A stretch of DNA of 64,000 nt from Oncomelania hupensis (GCA_036898135.1 CM072516.1:24945244-25009243); one strand, 5' to 3'. Counted from the stretch's first letter, positions 10,791 to 21,800 are shown. The notes: generated by a model from the sequence alone, not told the origin. Numbers and translations: made by a program.

Positions 10791-11375
10791 GGGTTTCAGT
10801 ATAAATAGTATCCCCACTTTCTGGAAATTTAGTGCTTTAAATTCCCACTGTCGCTGTCTTTCTTCTTTGTTCTTTCTCATTCCTACTCTATCAATCTACT
10901 ATACTCTCTTCTTCTTCGCCAGACCAGTCACCTACCTTTTTTCTTGAAAACTCTTCGGGAACAAAACTCCTCATTTGTATGTGAGGTCTGTTGGATCAGC
11001 TTGGGAATATTGGACGTTTCTGCCAGGTGGTCACTGGGGCTTCCTATGATGTTATTATTTAGCAATGTAGGCATTTTCTATGTATGTGTTTTGTTGATAT
11101 TTTATAATGATGTTGTATTCTATTTAGTTTTTGTAAACGGGGGTTCGATACATTAGAGTATAGCCTCAGCGTCCCCTGCGTGGGATGTCTTTATTGTAAA
11201 GTGACCGGCTGGTGGAGTGCGTTCAGTTTTACCACTAGGGTTGTTTCGGCAGATCTTTTATGCGGATCAGGGGTGAGTCTTCTTTCAGCGAAGTTGTGGT
11301 CTTGATTTTTTGGTCCTGATTCGGCTCGGAAGAGTCCGCTGGACCTAAAGCAATAACTATGTAATGTAATGTAAT
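10791..11375 (+). mobile_element. H-retroposon copy 2, 5' end slightly truncated
   Basis: It starts at GGGTTTCAGTATAAATAG and lacks the CCCC/GGGG hairpin seen at the 5' end of full copies. It ends in the GTCCGCTGGACCTAAAGCAAT motif with an ATGTA-type tail. No convincing target duplication is visible. It aligns along its whole length with copies 24615-25309 and 52240-52819. Confidence 0.8.
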
Positions 11376-11519
11376 CTGCATCCATATCTCCCTTTTCTTC
11401 CTACCATTAAACTGAAAGGCAATGCTAACACTCTATATGCACGCACATTGTCCACAAACGTTCACAACGTTTCCTTTCTGCCGACAACGAAGCCATCATA
11501 ATTCTTTTAACCAGGGGAG

Positions 11520-11672
11520 ATCCTTCCTATCCTATCCTATCCTATCCTATCCCGTAACTCGAAGGTCGTTGGGGCACCCACAGATGATAGTTTCATCAGC
11601 GTACTCCATCTTTTCATGTCTTCAGCAACCCTCATGGCTTCGCTGATGTCAAGCCAGTCCATTCTCGAATGT
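11520..11672 (-). mobile_element. RTE-like LINE, short 3' fragment
   Basis: It begins on the plus strand with CCTATCC repeats, the complement of the LINE's (GGATA)n tail, and continues with the last 140 or so bases of the LINE coding end. It aligns with 44839-44985. The copy is too short to encode anything. Confidence 0.8.
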
Positions 11673-11788
11673 ATTGTAAGCCACACGTTCATTATAGCAA
11701 GTGCGTGACATGTTAAAATCTATACGGATTAATCCACATCAGGACAAGCGAAGGTTTGAAGGCGGGTGTCAACACGGTCTGGTACCCA

Positions 11789-11840
11789 TTACATTACATG
11801 GTTATTGCTTTAGGTCCAGCGGGCTCTCCCGAGCCAAATC
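11789..11840 (-). mobile_element. H-retroposon 3' stub, 52 bp
   Basis: This stub contains only the last bases of the family: the hairpin GTCC...GGACC, the TAAAGCAAT motif and an ATGTA tail. The 14-bp direct repeat CGGTCTGGTACCCA flanks it at 11775-11788 and 11841-11854. That shows it is an independent 5'-truncated retrotransposition event and not a remnant of a longer copy. Confidence 0.85.
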
Positions 11841-11934
11841 CGGTCTGGTACCCACCGTAATTAAAACAACCAAAAGATACTATCATGTAAACGTCCTTTT
11901 TGTTGACAAAGTAAGTTACAGCACGCAGAACTTT

Positions 11935-12292
11935 AAAATAAGGGATGATATACGCGCCTTAGTCCTAAATCCGACTCCAAGCGCGGCGATCTGTACAGAC
12001 ACTCCCTCCATACACAACAAACGCACCTTCATCACTCCAACATGTGGTGTAAAGGAACGTCGCTATTAGAAGACGGACAGGACATCGAACGTCATATTTG
12101 AAATTCTATACAGACTGCATCGAATACATGTACCATTGTTCAAGGGAGCGAGGAAACTGGAGTACCCAGGAGAAAACCCTCGGTGACCGGCCTAGTCTTG
12201 CACCGAAGACATATAAGTTCGCAAGTTGCGGGAATCGAACCCGCGACCTTCGGCATAGGAAACCTGCGCCACCCATGTCACTCCACTTGTTG
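11935..12292 (-). mobile_element. tRNA-derived SINE
   Basis: On the minus strand the head reads like a tRNA gene: a GTGGCGCAGG A-box region at about 12275-12285 and a perfect B box GGTTCGATTCC at 12231-12241. The body carries a GGGTACTCCAGTTTCCTC motif common in invertebrate SINEs. The 3' end has a GCGC(G)TATAT signature. The head does not fold as a functional tRNA. The 3' half matches 37556-37750. Confidence 0.75.
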
Positions 12293-12433
12293 ACAAAGTA
12301 CGTTAAAAGCACGCAGAACTGTGAAAAACGTAAGAGCCCCATAGAGGGAGTGGAAAGAATCAAGGTAACGTTGATGGTCGTGATATATGCGGTGGGAGCT
12401 GAAATCAATCTGAAGATTAAACCTCCTCTCCCA

Positions 12434-12473
12434 CAACAACAACAAAAACAACAACGACGACAACAACAACAAC

Positions 12474-12518
<45 letters not shown>

Positions 12519-12520
12519 CC
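12434..12520. repeat. (CAA)n microsatellite
   Basis: CAA/ACA repeats, interrupted near the start and pure at about 12470-12517. The poly-Asn and poly-Val frames across it are artefacts. Confidence 0.95.
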
Positions 12521-13560
12521 ATTAAACCAAAAGCATGTACCGCAGAAAGTAAGCCTATGTTGAAGGAAGGGAATAACGGGGGAAGCGAGGGAAGATTCCA
12601 AGATCAGTAGAAGATATAAAACAGTGAGAAGGGGAAAAACGTGGAGAAAAGGGTGGTGTTGAAACAGAGAGGCAAGGGTGCAATCTTAACCTGAAGATTT
12701 AGGCAAGGTTGAGCGGCCGAAAATAGACACAGAAGAGACAGCGTGAGGCCCGAGGATCAAGGGGGAAAGTGACATCTTCCAACACACGGAAAGCAGAAAC
12801 AGGCAAACCACGGAATGCTGTCAAAATGTTAAGCTACCGCTCCTCGGACGGCCGGGGGAACATTTTTGGGAATACATTTTCTATTGTCCATATCGATATA
12901 AGCTCTCTTCTAATGCTACATGCTTTGATTTCAACATCCGGAAAGAAACAAAAGCATGGCAAATTAGAAAATCTCCGAGGAAAAATCCTCTTTGTTTCCC
13001 TCCCAGCGAAACCATGTTTGCGCGTTCCGCTCACAACCAGGTTTGTCAGCGACGATGGAATGATGTGACGCTATTACTAGGTCCATGCGACAACATGCTG
13101 CCGGCCACAAACGTGTGGTGACGATGCTGGTGAGCTGATGATGGTGATGAGGAGAAAGTTGAAAGCGGTACTAGTATTGAAGGTAGCGATGTGAAGATGA
13201 AGTTTGTGGTGGTGATTGAAATGGTGACGGTGGGGGTGATGGTGGTGAAAAGTAAAAGTGGTGAAGATGCTGTAGTTGCATTGACAAGTTCCTTTAAGGA
13301 GCGGAGCGGTCACCACTCCGCAACTCAATGCACTATTTCTATAGACATGGGCAAACTTTGAACGGTCTGTAACAAGAGAACGTTTGAAACAGCTACAAAT
13401 TTGCTTTGTACTGTATAATTATACGCTCGATTATGAGAGGCCGTAAAATAATGGTTACCAATATGAGCTCATCATATTTCTCCTCCGAAATAGAACTTGA
13501 TCACATATGGACAATGCGAGAGGCAAGACAATTACATAAAGGAACGTAAGACAAAATCAG
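12521..13560. other. Non-coding stretch
   Basis: No recognisable gene. The block at 13120-13260 is rich in GGTGATG-type motifs and gives low-complexity His frames on the other strand. Nothing else stands out. Confidence 0.5.
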
Positions 13561-13627
13561 GAAAAAAAGATATATAGATATATAGATAGATATATAGATA
13601 TATAAATATATAGATACTAGTGGTTTT

Positions 13628-13649
13628 GTACCCTGGCAAGCCAGGGTAC
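13628..13649. repeat. Perfect 10-bp-arm hairpin
   Basis: GTACCCTGGC and GCCAGGGTAC are separated by two bases (AA). The hairpin sits between a TATAGA-type simple repeat (13568-13616) and the C-rich minisatellite. Confidence 0.85.
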
Positions 13650-13941
13650 ACAGGTTGCTGTTTAAAATGTAGACAGAGAGACAACTGTTGTCTGCAAGTT
13701 TCATTTGGACGATGATACCTCCCCATATCCCCCTTGATACCTCACTATACCCCCCCCCCCTGATATCTCCCGCCCCCCCCCCCCCATGACGCCTCACCAT
13801 ACCCCCTTGATACCTCCCCGAACCCACTTGATACCTCCCCATACCCCCTTGATACCTTCCGTACCCCCCTTGTAACCTACCTATACCCTCCTTGATACTT
13901 CCCCGTTGATCGTTTCGCAGGTATGGAAGAAAGGAATCGAC

Positions 13942-13989
13942 CAGTAGGTAGTAGGTAGATTTGTGTCCCCGGACACATCGAGCGTATAG
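13942..13989 (-). mobile_element. m stub 2
   Basis: This 48-bp insertion contains GTGTCCCCGGACACATCGAG. It is flanked by AAGGAATCGAC at 13931-13941 and 13990-14000, an 11-bp target duplication. Confidence 0.75.
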
Positions 13990-14000
13990 AAGGAATCGAC

Positions 14001-14068
14001 TTTTTTTTAATTTATTATTTCTTCTTTATTAGATTAGTGTCCCCGGACACATAGAGCGTATAGGGGAG
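14001..14068 (-). mobile_element. m stub 3, inserted at the same target
   Basis: This 68-bp insertion holds the same core (GTGTCCCCGGACACATAGAG) and a T-rich tract at its left side, that is, an A-rich tail on the minus strand. It is flanked by AGGAATCGAC at 13991-14000 and 14069-14078. The left flank is the duplicated target of stub 2, so the two insertions happened one after the other at one site. Confidence 0.75.
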
Positions 14069-14188
14069 AGGAATCGACCATCACCATACCCCCTTATATA
14101 TACCCGTATCCCCGTTATGCCTACCCATGCCCCTTTAAACCTACCCGTAGCCCCCTTTTACCTGCACGTACCACCCCATCCCGATCCT

Positions 14189-14189
<1 letters not shown>

Positions 14190-14244
<55 letters not shown>

Positions 14245-14317
14245 TTGAATAAAGAATAATACAAATAGGAATCATAAAAAACACGAAGGTTTTAAAATAA
14301 AATTTGATATAAGATAT

Positions 14318-14356
<39 letters not shown>

Positions 14357-14375
14357 TATAATAATAATAATAATA

Positions 14376-14427
<52 letters not shown>

Positions 14428-14458
14428 GTTTATAAATAATAATATAAATAATAATATA

Positions 14459-14527
<69 letters not shown>
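14190..14527. repeat. (AAT)n and (ATT)n microsatellite cluster
   Basis: AAT runs at 14193-14243, 14318-14374 and 14458-14526 surround an ATT run at about 14375-14428. Adjacent AAT and ATT runs are complementary and could fold as a long hairpin. Confidence 0.95.
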
Positions 14528-14530
<3 letters not shown>

Positions 14531-14624
14531 GTTAAAAGTAAAAAGCCTAAATTAAAAAGAAAAATATTCACATTGTAGTATAAAAAAAAATTAACATTAA
14601 AAAAAAAAAGAAAAAAAAAAGAGA

Positions 14625-14700
14625 CCCGCTGGAGATTTGAACTTGGGTCGCCTGCACGGTAGGCGAAGGTTTTACTAAGTGAGCTATAAAGGCTTCATGT
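14625..14700 (-). other. tRNA-like sequence (pseudogene or SINE head)
   Basis: On the minus strand there is an A-box-like TAGCTCACTTAG, a possible 5-bp anticodon stem CGCCT/AGGCG with a 7-base loop, and a B-box AGTTCAAATC. The acceptor arms do not pair and the base before the anticodon is not T. I therefore read it as a decayed tRNA-derived sequence and not a working tRNA gene. Confidence 0.5.
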
Positions 14701-15134
14701 AAAGACCATCAATTTTTTGGGTCGATATGGGAAAACATGCTGAAACCTCGATTCGATTTTTAATTAATCAAATTTAATTAGTTAAACACAAAATTTGGTA
14801 AGATTGGTGACATGAGTGCAAAAGTGTTTTGAATGGAAATAAAACAAAATTTGCGGTATTACGGAAAGGCACGTTCTTGACACGGGTTGAATCGGAAGCG
14901 CCGCGCGGAATGAGGCTATTGCAGTTTGTGGACATTTTGTTTATTTATTTATCTCAGAAACGGTTAAACGTTCGGTAAGGAAATGTCGGCTATAACGATT
15001 TGGCGGGTTTTGAGCGCACAACAGGCCGATCAGCAGCGCCCAGAACCTGCCCAGATTAGCGTCCATACCGGACAAACTTTACAGTAAAGGCGAAGAAGGA
15101 CTTCCGGCTAAGCAATTTAAGCCTATATATATAT
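14701..15134. other. Non-coding spacer
   Basis: I see no gene or known repeat between the tRNA-like piece and the next H copy. Confidence 0.5.
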
Positions 15135-15149
15135 AGATACACACACATT

Positions 15150-15866
15150 GATTGATTGATTGATTTATTATTGCTTTAGGTCCAGCGGACTCTTCCGAGC
15201 CAAATCAGGACCGGACAACCCCCGATCCGCATAAAAGATCTGTTGAAACAACCCCAGTGGGAAAATTGAATGCCCTCCACCGGCCAGTCACTTTACAATA
15301 AAGACATCCCACGCGAGGGACGGCTGAGGGTTGACCTCAACTACGCGAACTCCCCGATTACAAAAACAAAATAGAATATAAACATCATTATAAATCATCA
15401 ACAAAAAACATACATATAAAATGCCTATAGTGCTAAATAGTACATTCATAGGAAGCCCTAGTGACCACCCGGCAGAAAGCGTCCAACACTCCCAAGCTGA
15501 TCCAACAGACCTCATACACAAACAAGGAGTCTTGTCCAGGAAGAGTTTTCAAGAAAAAAGGTAGGTCATTGATCTAGCGAAGAAGAAGATAGTATAGCAG
15601 AGTGGTAGGACAGATCGGGAATGGGAAAGAGCAAATGAGGAAGACAGCGACAGTGGGAATTTAAAGCACTAAATTTCCAGAAAGTGGGGATACTATTTAT
15701 ACTGAAACCCCCGGCACTCCAACGGGGGGGGGGGGGGGGGAAACTGTTGCCGCAGTTAATTTGTCATGCCTACAAAGGCAAGACAGGTTTCAACTGGGGC
15801 TTTCACTGTACCCTTTATAGGTTAGAACAATCTACAGTGGCAAGATTGCTCATGACCCCAAGGGGA
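15150..15866 (-). mobile_element. H-retroposon copy 3, full length, long subtype
   Basis: On the minus strand it begins with CCCCTTGGGGTCATGAGCAA and carries the extra 5' module of about 130 bp. It then has the CCGTTGGAGTGCCGGGGG hairpin region, the TATAAATAG box and the core, the GTCCGCTGGACC hairpin, and an (AATC)n tail. The 15-bp direct repeat AGATACACACACATT flanks it at 15135-15149 and 15867-15881. A run of about 18 G at 15726-15743 is local to this copy. Confidence 0.88.
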
Positions 15867-16125
15867 AGATACACACACATTAAAAGAATGATTTAGGAGA
15901 TAAATGAAGAGAGAAATATGGTAGAAATGAAACAGTTAATCTTAAAGGCGCTCCCTCTCGAAGACCTTCTTTAAACTAACACTCTAATGCAGGAATCATA
16001 ATCACTTGTTGTTGCTGTAGTGGATGGTGGTGGAGGTGGTCTTGTGGCTGTTGTTCATGTTTGTTGTCGTCGTTTTTGTTGTTGTTGGTAGTGGCGGTGG
16101 TTAGGGTGATCTTGTGGTTTGTGGT

Positions 16126-17660
16126 TGTCACGAACTGGCTAGCTTTAACTCTGCACATTGACTATTTAGCATGTGTAGTCATTGTACCCTTAGAGAGTCA
16201 GTAAGCTACACAGCAGCAATTAAGATTACACAGCAGGCCACACACCGCGAGCCCGACCCACACAGCGTAGTGACTTAATCAGCACTGTGTGCGAGAGTCG
16301 TAAACATTTTAACCAATCAGAGCAGGCTCAGTGGGTAGAGCAGTTTTGACTGTGTCAGAGCCTAGCACAGTTTGAATCAGTCGTGTGTGAGAAGAGGTAG
16401 AGTCAACATCTCCACAGCTAGAGAAATCTCTACACTCATAGACCAGGAAGCAGGACTTTGAAATCTTAGAATTCTCTCAAGTCATCACGGGCCTGAACTT
16501 GTCAAACAGGTAAATGAACACCCTTCTGTTTCATCGTGATATATTTGTATTATTGTTGAAATTATGTGTGTGGAATTTGCTATGCATAAATGTGAATTGT
16601 TAATCCGAATTTGCCGTACCACGTGGAAGAGCCGACCACGAGGCGAAACACGACCGGTTGCGCCGCCATGTTGTATCCCGTACGGAACCACTGTTGTTTA
16701 ACTTATATGTATGTTTGCAGACCAGTGGCTGTACCACTGAATGTTTATAATATTATTAATTCTGTATGTGTATAGTTAGACACGATTGATATTTATGTAT
16801 GTATAGGAATTTAGAGTGAGATTCCAGTGGAACCCGGAAGTAGCAGAATGTTCGTCGCTTATGTATAGAGATGTGGAGCTATCACTGAGGGCTACTTTGG
16901 CTTTCAGTGAGACGCTCTGCACAAACCGATTATTCAGGGTTGTGCAGAATTTCGTCTCTTATATTCCAGACGAGCAGGCGAGCTATCCCGAGCTATCCTG
17001 TGCACCCCACTCCACAGAAACGACTAGTTGGTTGAGGAGACTCTACCGCACCAGACGGAAAGAGCTGCCTTGCAAAACTCCCTGTCAGACCCCACAGCGT
17101 GGCAAGGGAACCCAACTACACAACGACACAGGTGGACCAGAAGCTACCTCACAGAAGGACTTCGAACCCCCACTCATGAGTTAAGTGCATAACACGAAGG
17201 TGCACTTAAACTGATCATAACAGGACCACAGTAGTCCAACTCTTCAGAAACTGTAAAACGGACCACAGTAGTCCAAATCTACATGAGATATTATAGCAAG
17301 TGCCCGAGGAAGATATAACAGCTGCCTAGACTATCAGCGATCGAACTATTAGCAGTGACTGAGACTTTTTAAGTTAGATTAGTACTTAGAGAATCTTGTA
17401 TAGAGTAGAAGAAATAAATGTGTGATTTTAACTGTTATCAAGGGGCTGGACTACATATGATTCATAGCCGTGTGAAAGCTAGTGTGACAGTATTCTTTTA
17501 CCATTTTTCTATCTATTTCTGTACCCCAACCTTAACACAGAACGAGCTAAACAAATAAATTTATTAAAGTAATTCATCGGGTGACTTACTAGCAGTTCCC
17601 ACCGAATAAACGTGAGGGTCCATAATTCCATTGTGCAGAGCCCATAAACCCCACGTGACA
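16126..17660 (+). mobile_element. Solo LTR, 1535 bp, unclassified family
   Basis: It begins TGTCACG and ends CGTGACA, a perfect 7-bp terminal inverted repeat. It is flanked by GTGGT at 16121-16125 and 17661-17665. Those are the marks of one LTR left after recombination, with a 5-bp target duplication. A diverged copy lies at 48263-49803 in the same orientation. I set the strand from a conserved AATAAA (near 17413 here and 49534 in the other copy); this is weak evidence. A 122-codon frame at 16816-17184 has no recognisable domain and is probably not a gene. Bases 15882-16125 before it are GTT/GGT-rich and otherwise empty. Confidence 0.8.
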
Positions 17661-17665
17661 GTGGT

Positions 17666-19250
17666 CCTGTTTTATTGGGCTTGTTTAAAGAAAAGGTTTA
17701 GGAACTCGACTGAAACGCTTCCCTTCAACCAAAACAGATTGCTTTAGCATGTTTTAAGCATGGCGCGGAACGTCAAAAAATTGCGACCCAAACTCCGCGA
17801 AGACATCCACATTATTCACATTTGTCGGAAAATGATGGGATTGCTTTTCAATTCAGTCTGCCTGTCCACCACCTCAACATGCAAACACACAAACACACAC
17901 ACACACGCATACACACACACACACACCCACACACACACATCCCCCCCCCACACACACCCACACACAACTCGATCAAAAATCCAGGACGACTCAAACGGCT
18001 CCCTTGCAACTGACAAAGCTGACTCGTCTGGAACTGACGGCCATTTAAAATAATTGCAAACGCGACTCTCTGGAGAATTAGCGAGCGCTTACACCGACGA
18101 GCACAGTGATCAAATATCCATAATAATGACCATCGCGCCAGCGGACAAACACACACGCGCTCTTCATTATTTGCCGTTGATTGCGCTGTTGGGGTTTCAC
18201 CCCTTTAAACCTGAACTCTTCAAGTTTGGTTCAGCTAACGCTGGTGCTCCAGAAAACACGATAAAAGCTCTTCCACTCGATCGGCAGGAGCTCGTAGAAA
18301 TGCGCCACAGGCGCCCTATCTGTTTGCGATAGCGTCTCTTTACAGTGCGCGTCCCTCTGTTATGCTAGTAATTACTATTAACGGCGTTACAAGCCAAAAG
18401 GTCGATTCAGCTCCGATGCTTCAATCTGTGTAACTGGTTTTCGTATCCATGCAGCCCTTTCACTCAATAACAACGCAAGAGTCTTCGTTTACAATTTATA
18501 AAGTTGTCCAACTTTATTCAGCAAAAGACGCAATCAGCGTAACAGCTGCATTCAAAACTCTTTTCAAACGTGCTGACAGCGCTTAATTTATATAACTGTC
18601 TCTCTACAGTGTCAAAAGACGTAGAATATTCCAGAATGACGTAACCAACAACCCAAAATCAGACAAAATATCGTCACGGGGAAAAAAACACGCACTGTCT
18701 TACGTTAATGTTCTACACAGTTCGAATATTTGACTACCTGATTCATGATCGATCTCGAATCTTCCGTCGGTGGTAAAAACATGCAATTCCTGAAAGATCT
18801 CGATATTGCTACAACAATATCGACCGACGGAAACAAAAAAAAAACAACCCTTTATTCCAAGCTTTTCTAGGAACATGATAGAACCAAATCAACGGTAATG
18901 AAATGCTATCATTGCATTCTTTGTGCATAAACACAACGTAATTATCGTGCGCCTCTCAAATGTAACATTCCGGCCGCTTTGTGAATTGCGCGGGTGAAAT
19001 GTGCGAAGAATTAGGGTCCAGCTAGGGTCAATACATTAGCATCACGTACAAACACGAAAAATCTGTGTTGAAACCTGTAGGCTGCTTTATTGGAGTCGAG
19101 ATGCACACATTCACTCAAAACACATTTATCGATAAACAGATAATCACTTCTGAATTAAACTTCCGAAGTAAAAGACTGGCAAAACAAAATTACGCATCAC
19201 AAGTTAGAATGCGCTAGAAAAAAAGTGTGTACCCTTGTGTGTGTGTGCGC
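17666..19250. other. Non-coding stretch with CA repeats and nested hairpins
   Basis: A CA-rich tract lies at about 17883-17967. At 18762-18832, TTCCGTCGGT and its complement ACCGACGGAA enclose a second hairpin TCGATATTG...CAATATCGA. No gene is recognised; frames across the CA tract are low-complexity. Confidence 0.55.
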
Positions 19251-19251
19251 G

Positions 19252-19316
<65 letters not shown>

Positions 19317-19433
19317 AATTCAGTTCAATTAATTGATTTAAAGTATTTTCACCATTAAATGATATTAAACGCTAACAAGAAAAGAATTAAAGCTATATAC
19401 GACCAAATTTAAACAAAAGTATTGTTAACTAAA

Positions 19434-19473
<40 letters not shown>
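19252..19473. repeat. (GA)n and (TG)n microsatellites
   Basis: A GA run at 19255-19312 and a TG run at 19435-19470 lie either side of a piece starting TTCAATTCAGTTCAATTAA, which resembles the tail of a LINE or SINE. Confidence 0.9.
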
Positions 19474-19475
<2 letters not shown>

Positions 19476-19571
19476 GGACTTATTTACACGGCGTTATTTG
19501 GACAAACTAATGAACATCTACATAACTTCTTTTAACAGCCCTCGTTGTGTTGACGTCAAACCAATGATCCG

Positions 19572-19650
19572 TTAGGGTTAAGGCTGCGTTAAAGTAAGGG
19601 TTAGGGTAAGGAATTGGGTTAAGGTCAGGGTTTGGGTTAGGCTTAGAACA
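19572..19650 (+). repeat. Degenerate telomere-like TTAGGG-type motifs
   Basis: Several GTTAGGG, GTTAAGG and GGGTTTGGGTTAGG motifs are spread over about 80 bases. The array is irregular. It could be an old interstitial telomeric remnant or chance G-rich repetition. Confidence 0.4.
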
Positions 19651-19779
19651 CTTGAAAGTACTTTTTAAAAAAGGGGAAGAACTAAGACCCATTGTCAACA
19701 CAAGGTATGTAGCGTTTCAAGAAAGTCATAATAACGCCGTGAAAACAGGTTTGTGGGTATGCGTTTTTTTTTTTTTGAG

Positions 19780-19981
19780 GTGTGTGTGAATGTGTGTGTG
19801 TATGTGTGGGTGTGTGTGAGCGTGTGTGTGAGCGCGTGTGTCTTCTTTGTCATAGTGGTATTCCGAGTTGTCTGATCGCTGCTATTACTCAGTTGTATTG
19901 GATTGCCTTTGCATTGTTTGAACCACACATTGCGCTTCTGTTCGGATCTAGCAACCGAGAATTAGAAAATGTGTGTGTGTA

Positions 19982-20042
<61 letters not shown>

Positions 20043-20045
20043 CAC
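19780..20045. repeat. (TG)n and (GA)n microsatellites
   Basis: TG-rich DNA at about 19780-19842 and 19969-20004 runs into a GA tract at 20004-20041. Reading frames across it are Cys/Val repeats and not genes. Confidence 0.9.
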
Positions 20046-20304
20046 AGGCAGACCAAGGGAATGGGGTCTGTGGGTAATAAGACACGAGAGGTCGCTCTCT
20101 CACGTTACTATTTTCTGCCTATCGCCATTCCTTTTTCTGTTCAAGCCCAACGTCGTTACCTGAACGAATTTTCTCACTTTGGCAGGCTGGCTGCAGTTCT
20201 TTTCAGCACAGCGAATCAATTCCTTCACCTTCACTCTTACCTCTCTCTTCCCGCATCTCTTTCACATCAGGCCTGGCTTGGGACAAGAGAGATTTAATAG
20301 CGTG

Positions 20305-20306
<2 letters not shown>

Positions 20307-20352
<46 letters not shown>

Positions 20353-20480
20353 GTTCAATCCAATCCAATCTCCACGTGTATAGCGCACACATCCATGCCG
20401 ATCACATGCTCGTGGCGCTCGAGAATGATTAACAATGAAATGCAGCTTCAGATTGAAGTACCGCTCTAAATAGAATTTCA
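20307..20480 (-). repeat. (GA)n tract followed by a SINE 3' end
   Basis: A GA run at 20307-20352 abuts a sequence that on the minus strand ends GCGCTATACACGTGGAGATT with an (ATTGG)n tail. The GCGCTATA signature is shared with other SINE ends in this window (about 12000, 37600 and 63840). The rest of the SINE cannot be delimited. Confidence 0.55.
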
Positions 20481-21425
20481 ATCTAAATCCAACGTTTTCT
20501 TGTCGGGGGTTTTGCGCGCGCACACACGCACACACACGCACATACACATCTATCCATCCCCACCCCTCCCCCATGTCACAACGATTTATCAAGTATAATA
20601 AACACAAATTCAATCTCATTCCGACGTTTTCTTGTAGAGTTTTCTCATACAACTCCAAGCCCTACAAATTCACAATGCAACACAGAACACGAATCCAATA
20701 CATTGAGGCCATTCCCTGGGCGATGAAACGCAAATTACGTTGGAAATTAAGGCGGATTTGCAACAACCTACTGCGATGCTTTGACCCACTCGAATTAAAA
20801 ATCGGATATTCAATTTCTATTCTTTTTTTTGGTTTGTTTGCTCACGCGGTTTTCTGTACAGGCAAACTCCGTCAAATGCTACAAAGCAATTGCAAAACAA
20901 CTAATACAAAGCAATAGCAAAACAACTAAGAATAATCTATTGTGCTAAGGAAATCCGCGTCAACGCAAGGATGCTGATATGTTACTCAAGACAACGGCAC
21001 ACATCATCTTTGGAAGGTCCAAAAATGCCTGTGGGCTGTGTCACAGCACAGAGCAGGGTGAAACTGCACGATAAGCCTAAAAGACGAAATGTTCACTTAG
21101 TTCTTCCCTTCGTCCCTCCACTCTTTCCATACTATCCCCCCACACCTCAGTGAAGTGGTCTTTATAGTAGTAGACAGTTTTCATTTCATACGCAGGTTAC
21201 CGTAATATTTTACTATCACATTCACAGACGATGTAGACATTGGGAAGAAGGGAACCACATAGCCCGTTAAACAGGGAGATTGGAACAAATGGCAGATTGA
21301 GCCCTGAGCTTGGCCTTTTCGTCTGCCTCCCAGACAGTGACACAATGGATAAAAAGCGAACACCTCTTATTTGTGTACTGAATAAAAGGGCTGAAAACGG
21401 CAAACTGCACCTTCCCTCGTTAATT
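20481..21425. other. Non-coding stretch
   Basis: I recognise no gene. A 114-codon frame at 20573-20917 has no domain and unremarkable composition. Confidence 0.5.
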
Positions 21426-21429
21426 TGCT

Positions 21430-21683
21430 ATTTTGGCGGAAGAAGAAGCAGAAGACGCAGAAGGAGAAGAGGAGGAGGAGGGAACAACATGACATGGAAG
21501 AAGAAGAAGAAGAAGAAGAAAAAATAAAAAAATAAAAAAATGAAGAAGAAGAAGAACAAGAAGAAGAAAAAGAAGAAGAAGCGCAGCAGCAGCAGCAGCA
21601 GTAACGACAACAAGAAGAAAACGTGTGCAAAAGAAGGAACAGGAACAAAGATAAAAGAAAACACGCGGAAGAAGATCAGAGAT

Positions 21684-21782
<99 letters not shown>

Positions 21783-21800
21783 GGCAGAGATAGAGACCGA
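21430..21800. repeat. GAA, GA and CAGA simple-repeat block
   Basis: Interrupted GAA repeats run from about 21440 to 21590, followed by (GA)n at 21687-21756 and (CAGA)n at about 21755-21785. All overlapping long frames are low-complexity. Bases 21801-22210 after it hold nothing recognisable. Confidence 0.9.

Larger units (their letters stand above)
13720..14175. repeat. C-rich minisatellite, unit about 20 bp, interrupted by m stubs
   Basis: Degenerate repeats of a CTTGATACCTCCCCATACCC-like unit run from about 13720 to 13910 and resume at about 14078-14175. The interruption is made by two micro-insertions. The C runs (up to 13 bases) make the complementary strand G-rich and able in principle to form quadruplexes. 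Confidence 0.8.

Noticed and set aside
12218..12292. Possible functional tRNA gene (minus)
   Set aside because: The B box is perfect, but the arms do not pair, and the piece continues into a SINE body.
14640..14695. Possible tRNA gene (minus)
   Set aside because: There is no acceptor pairing and the base before the anticodon is not U.
16816..17184. 122-codon frame
   Set aside because: It lies within a solo LTR and shows no domain. The diverged copy at 48263-49803 does not keep the frame.
17760..18156. Short frames rich in Thr/His or Cys/Val
   Set aside because: They cross a CA/TG repeat.
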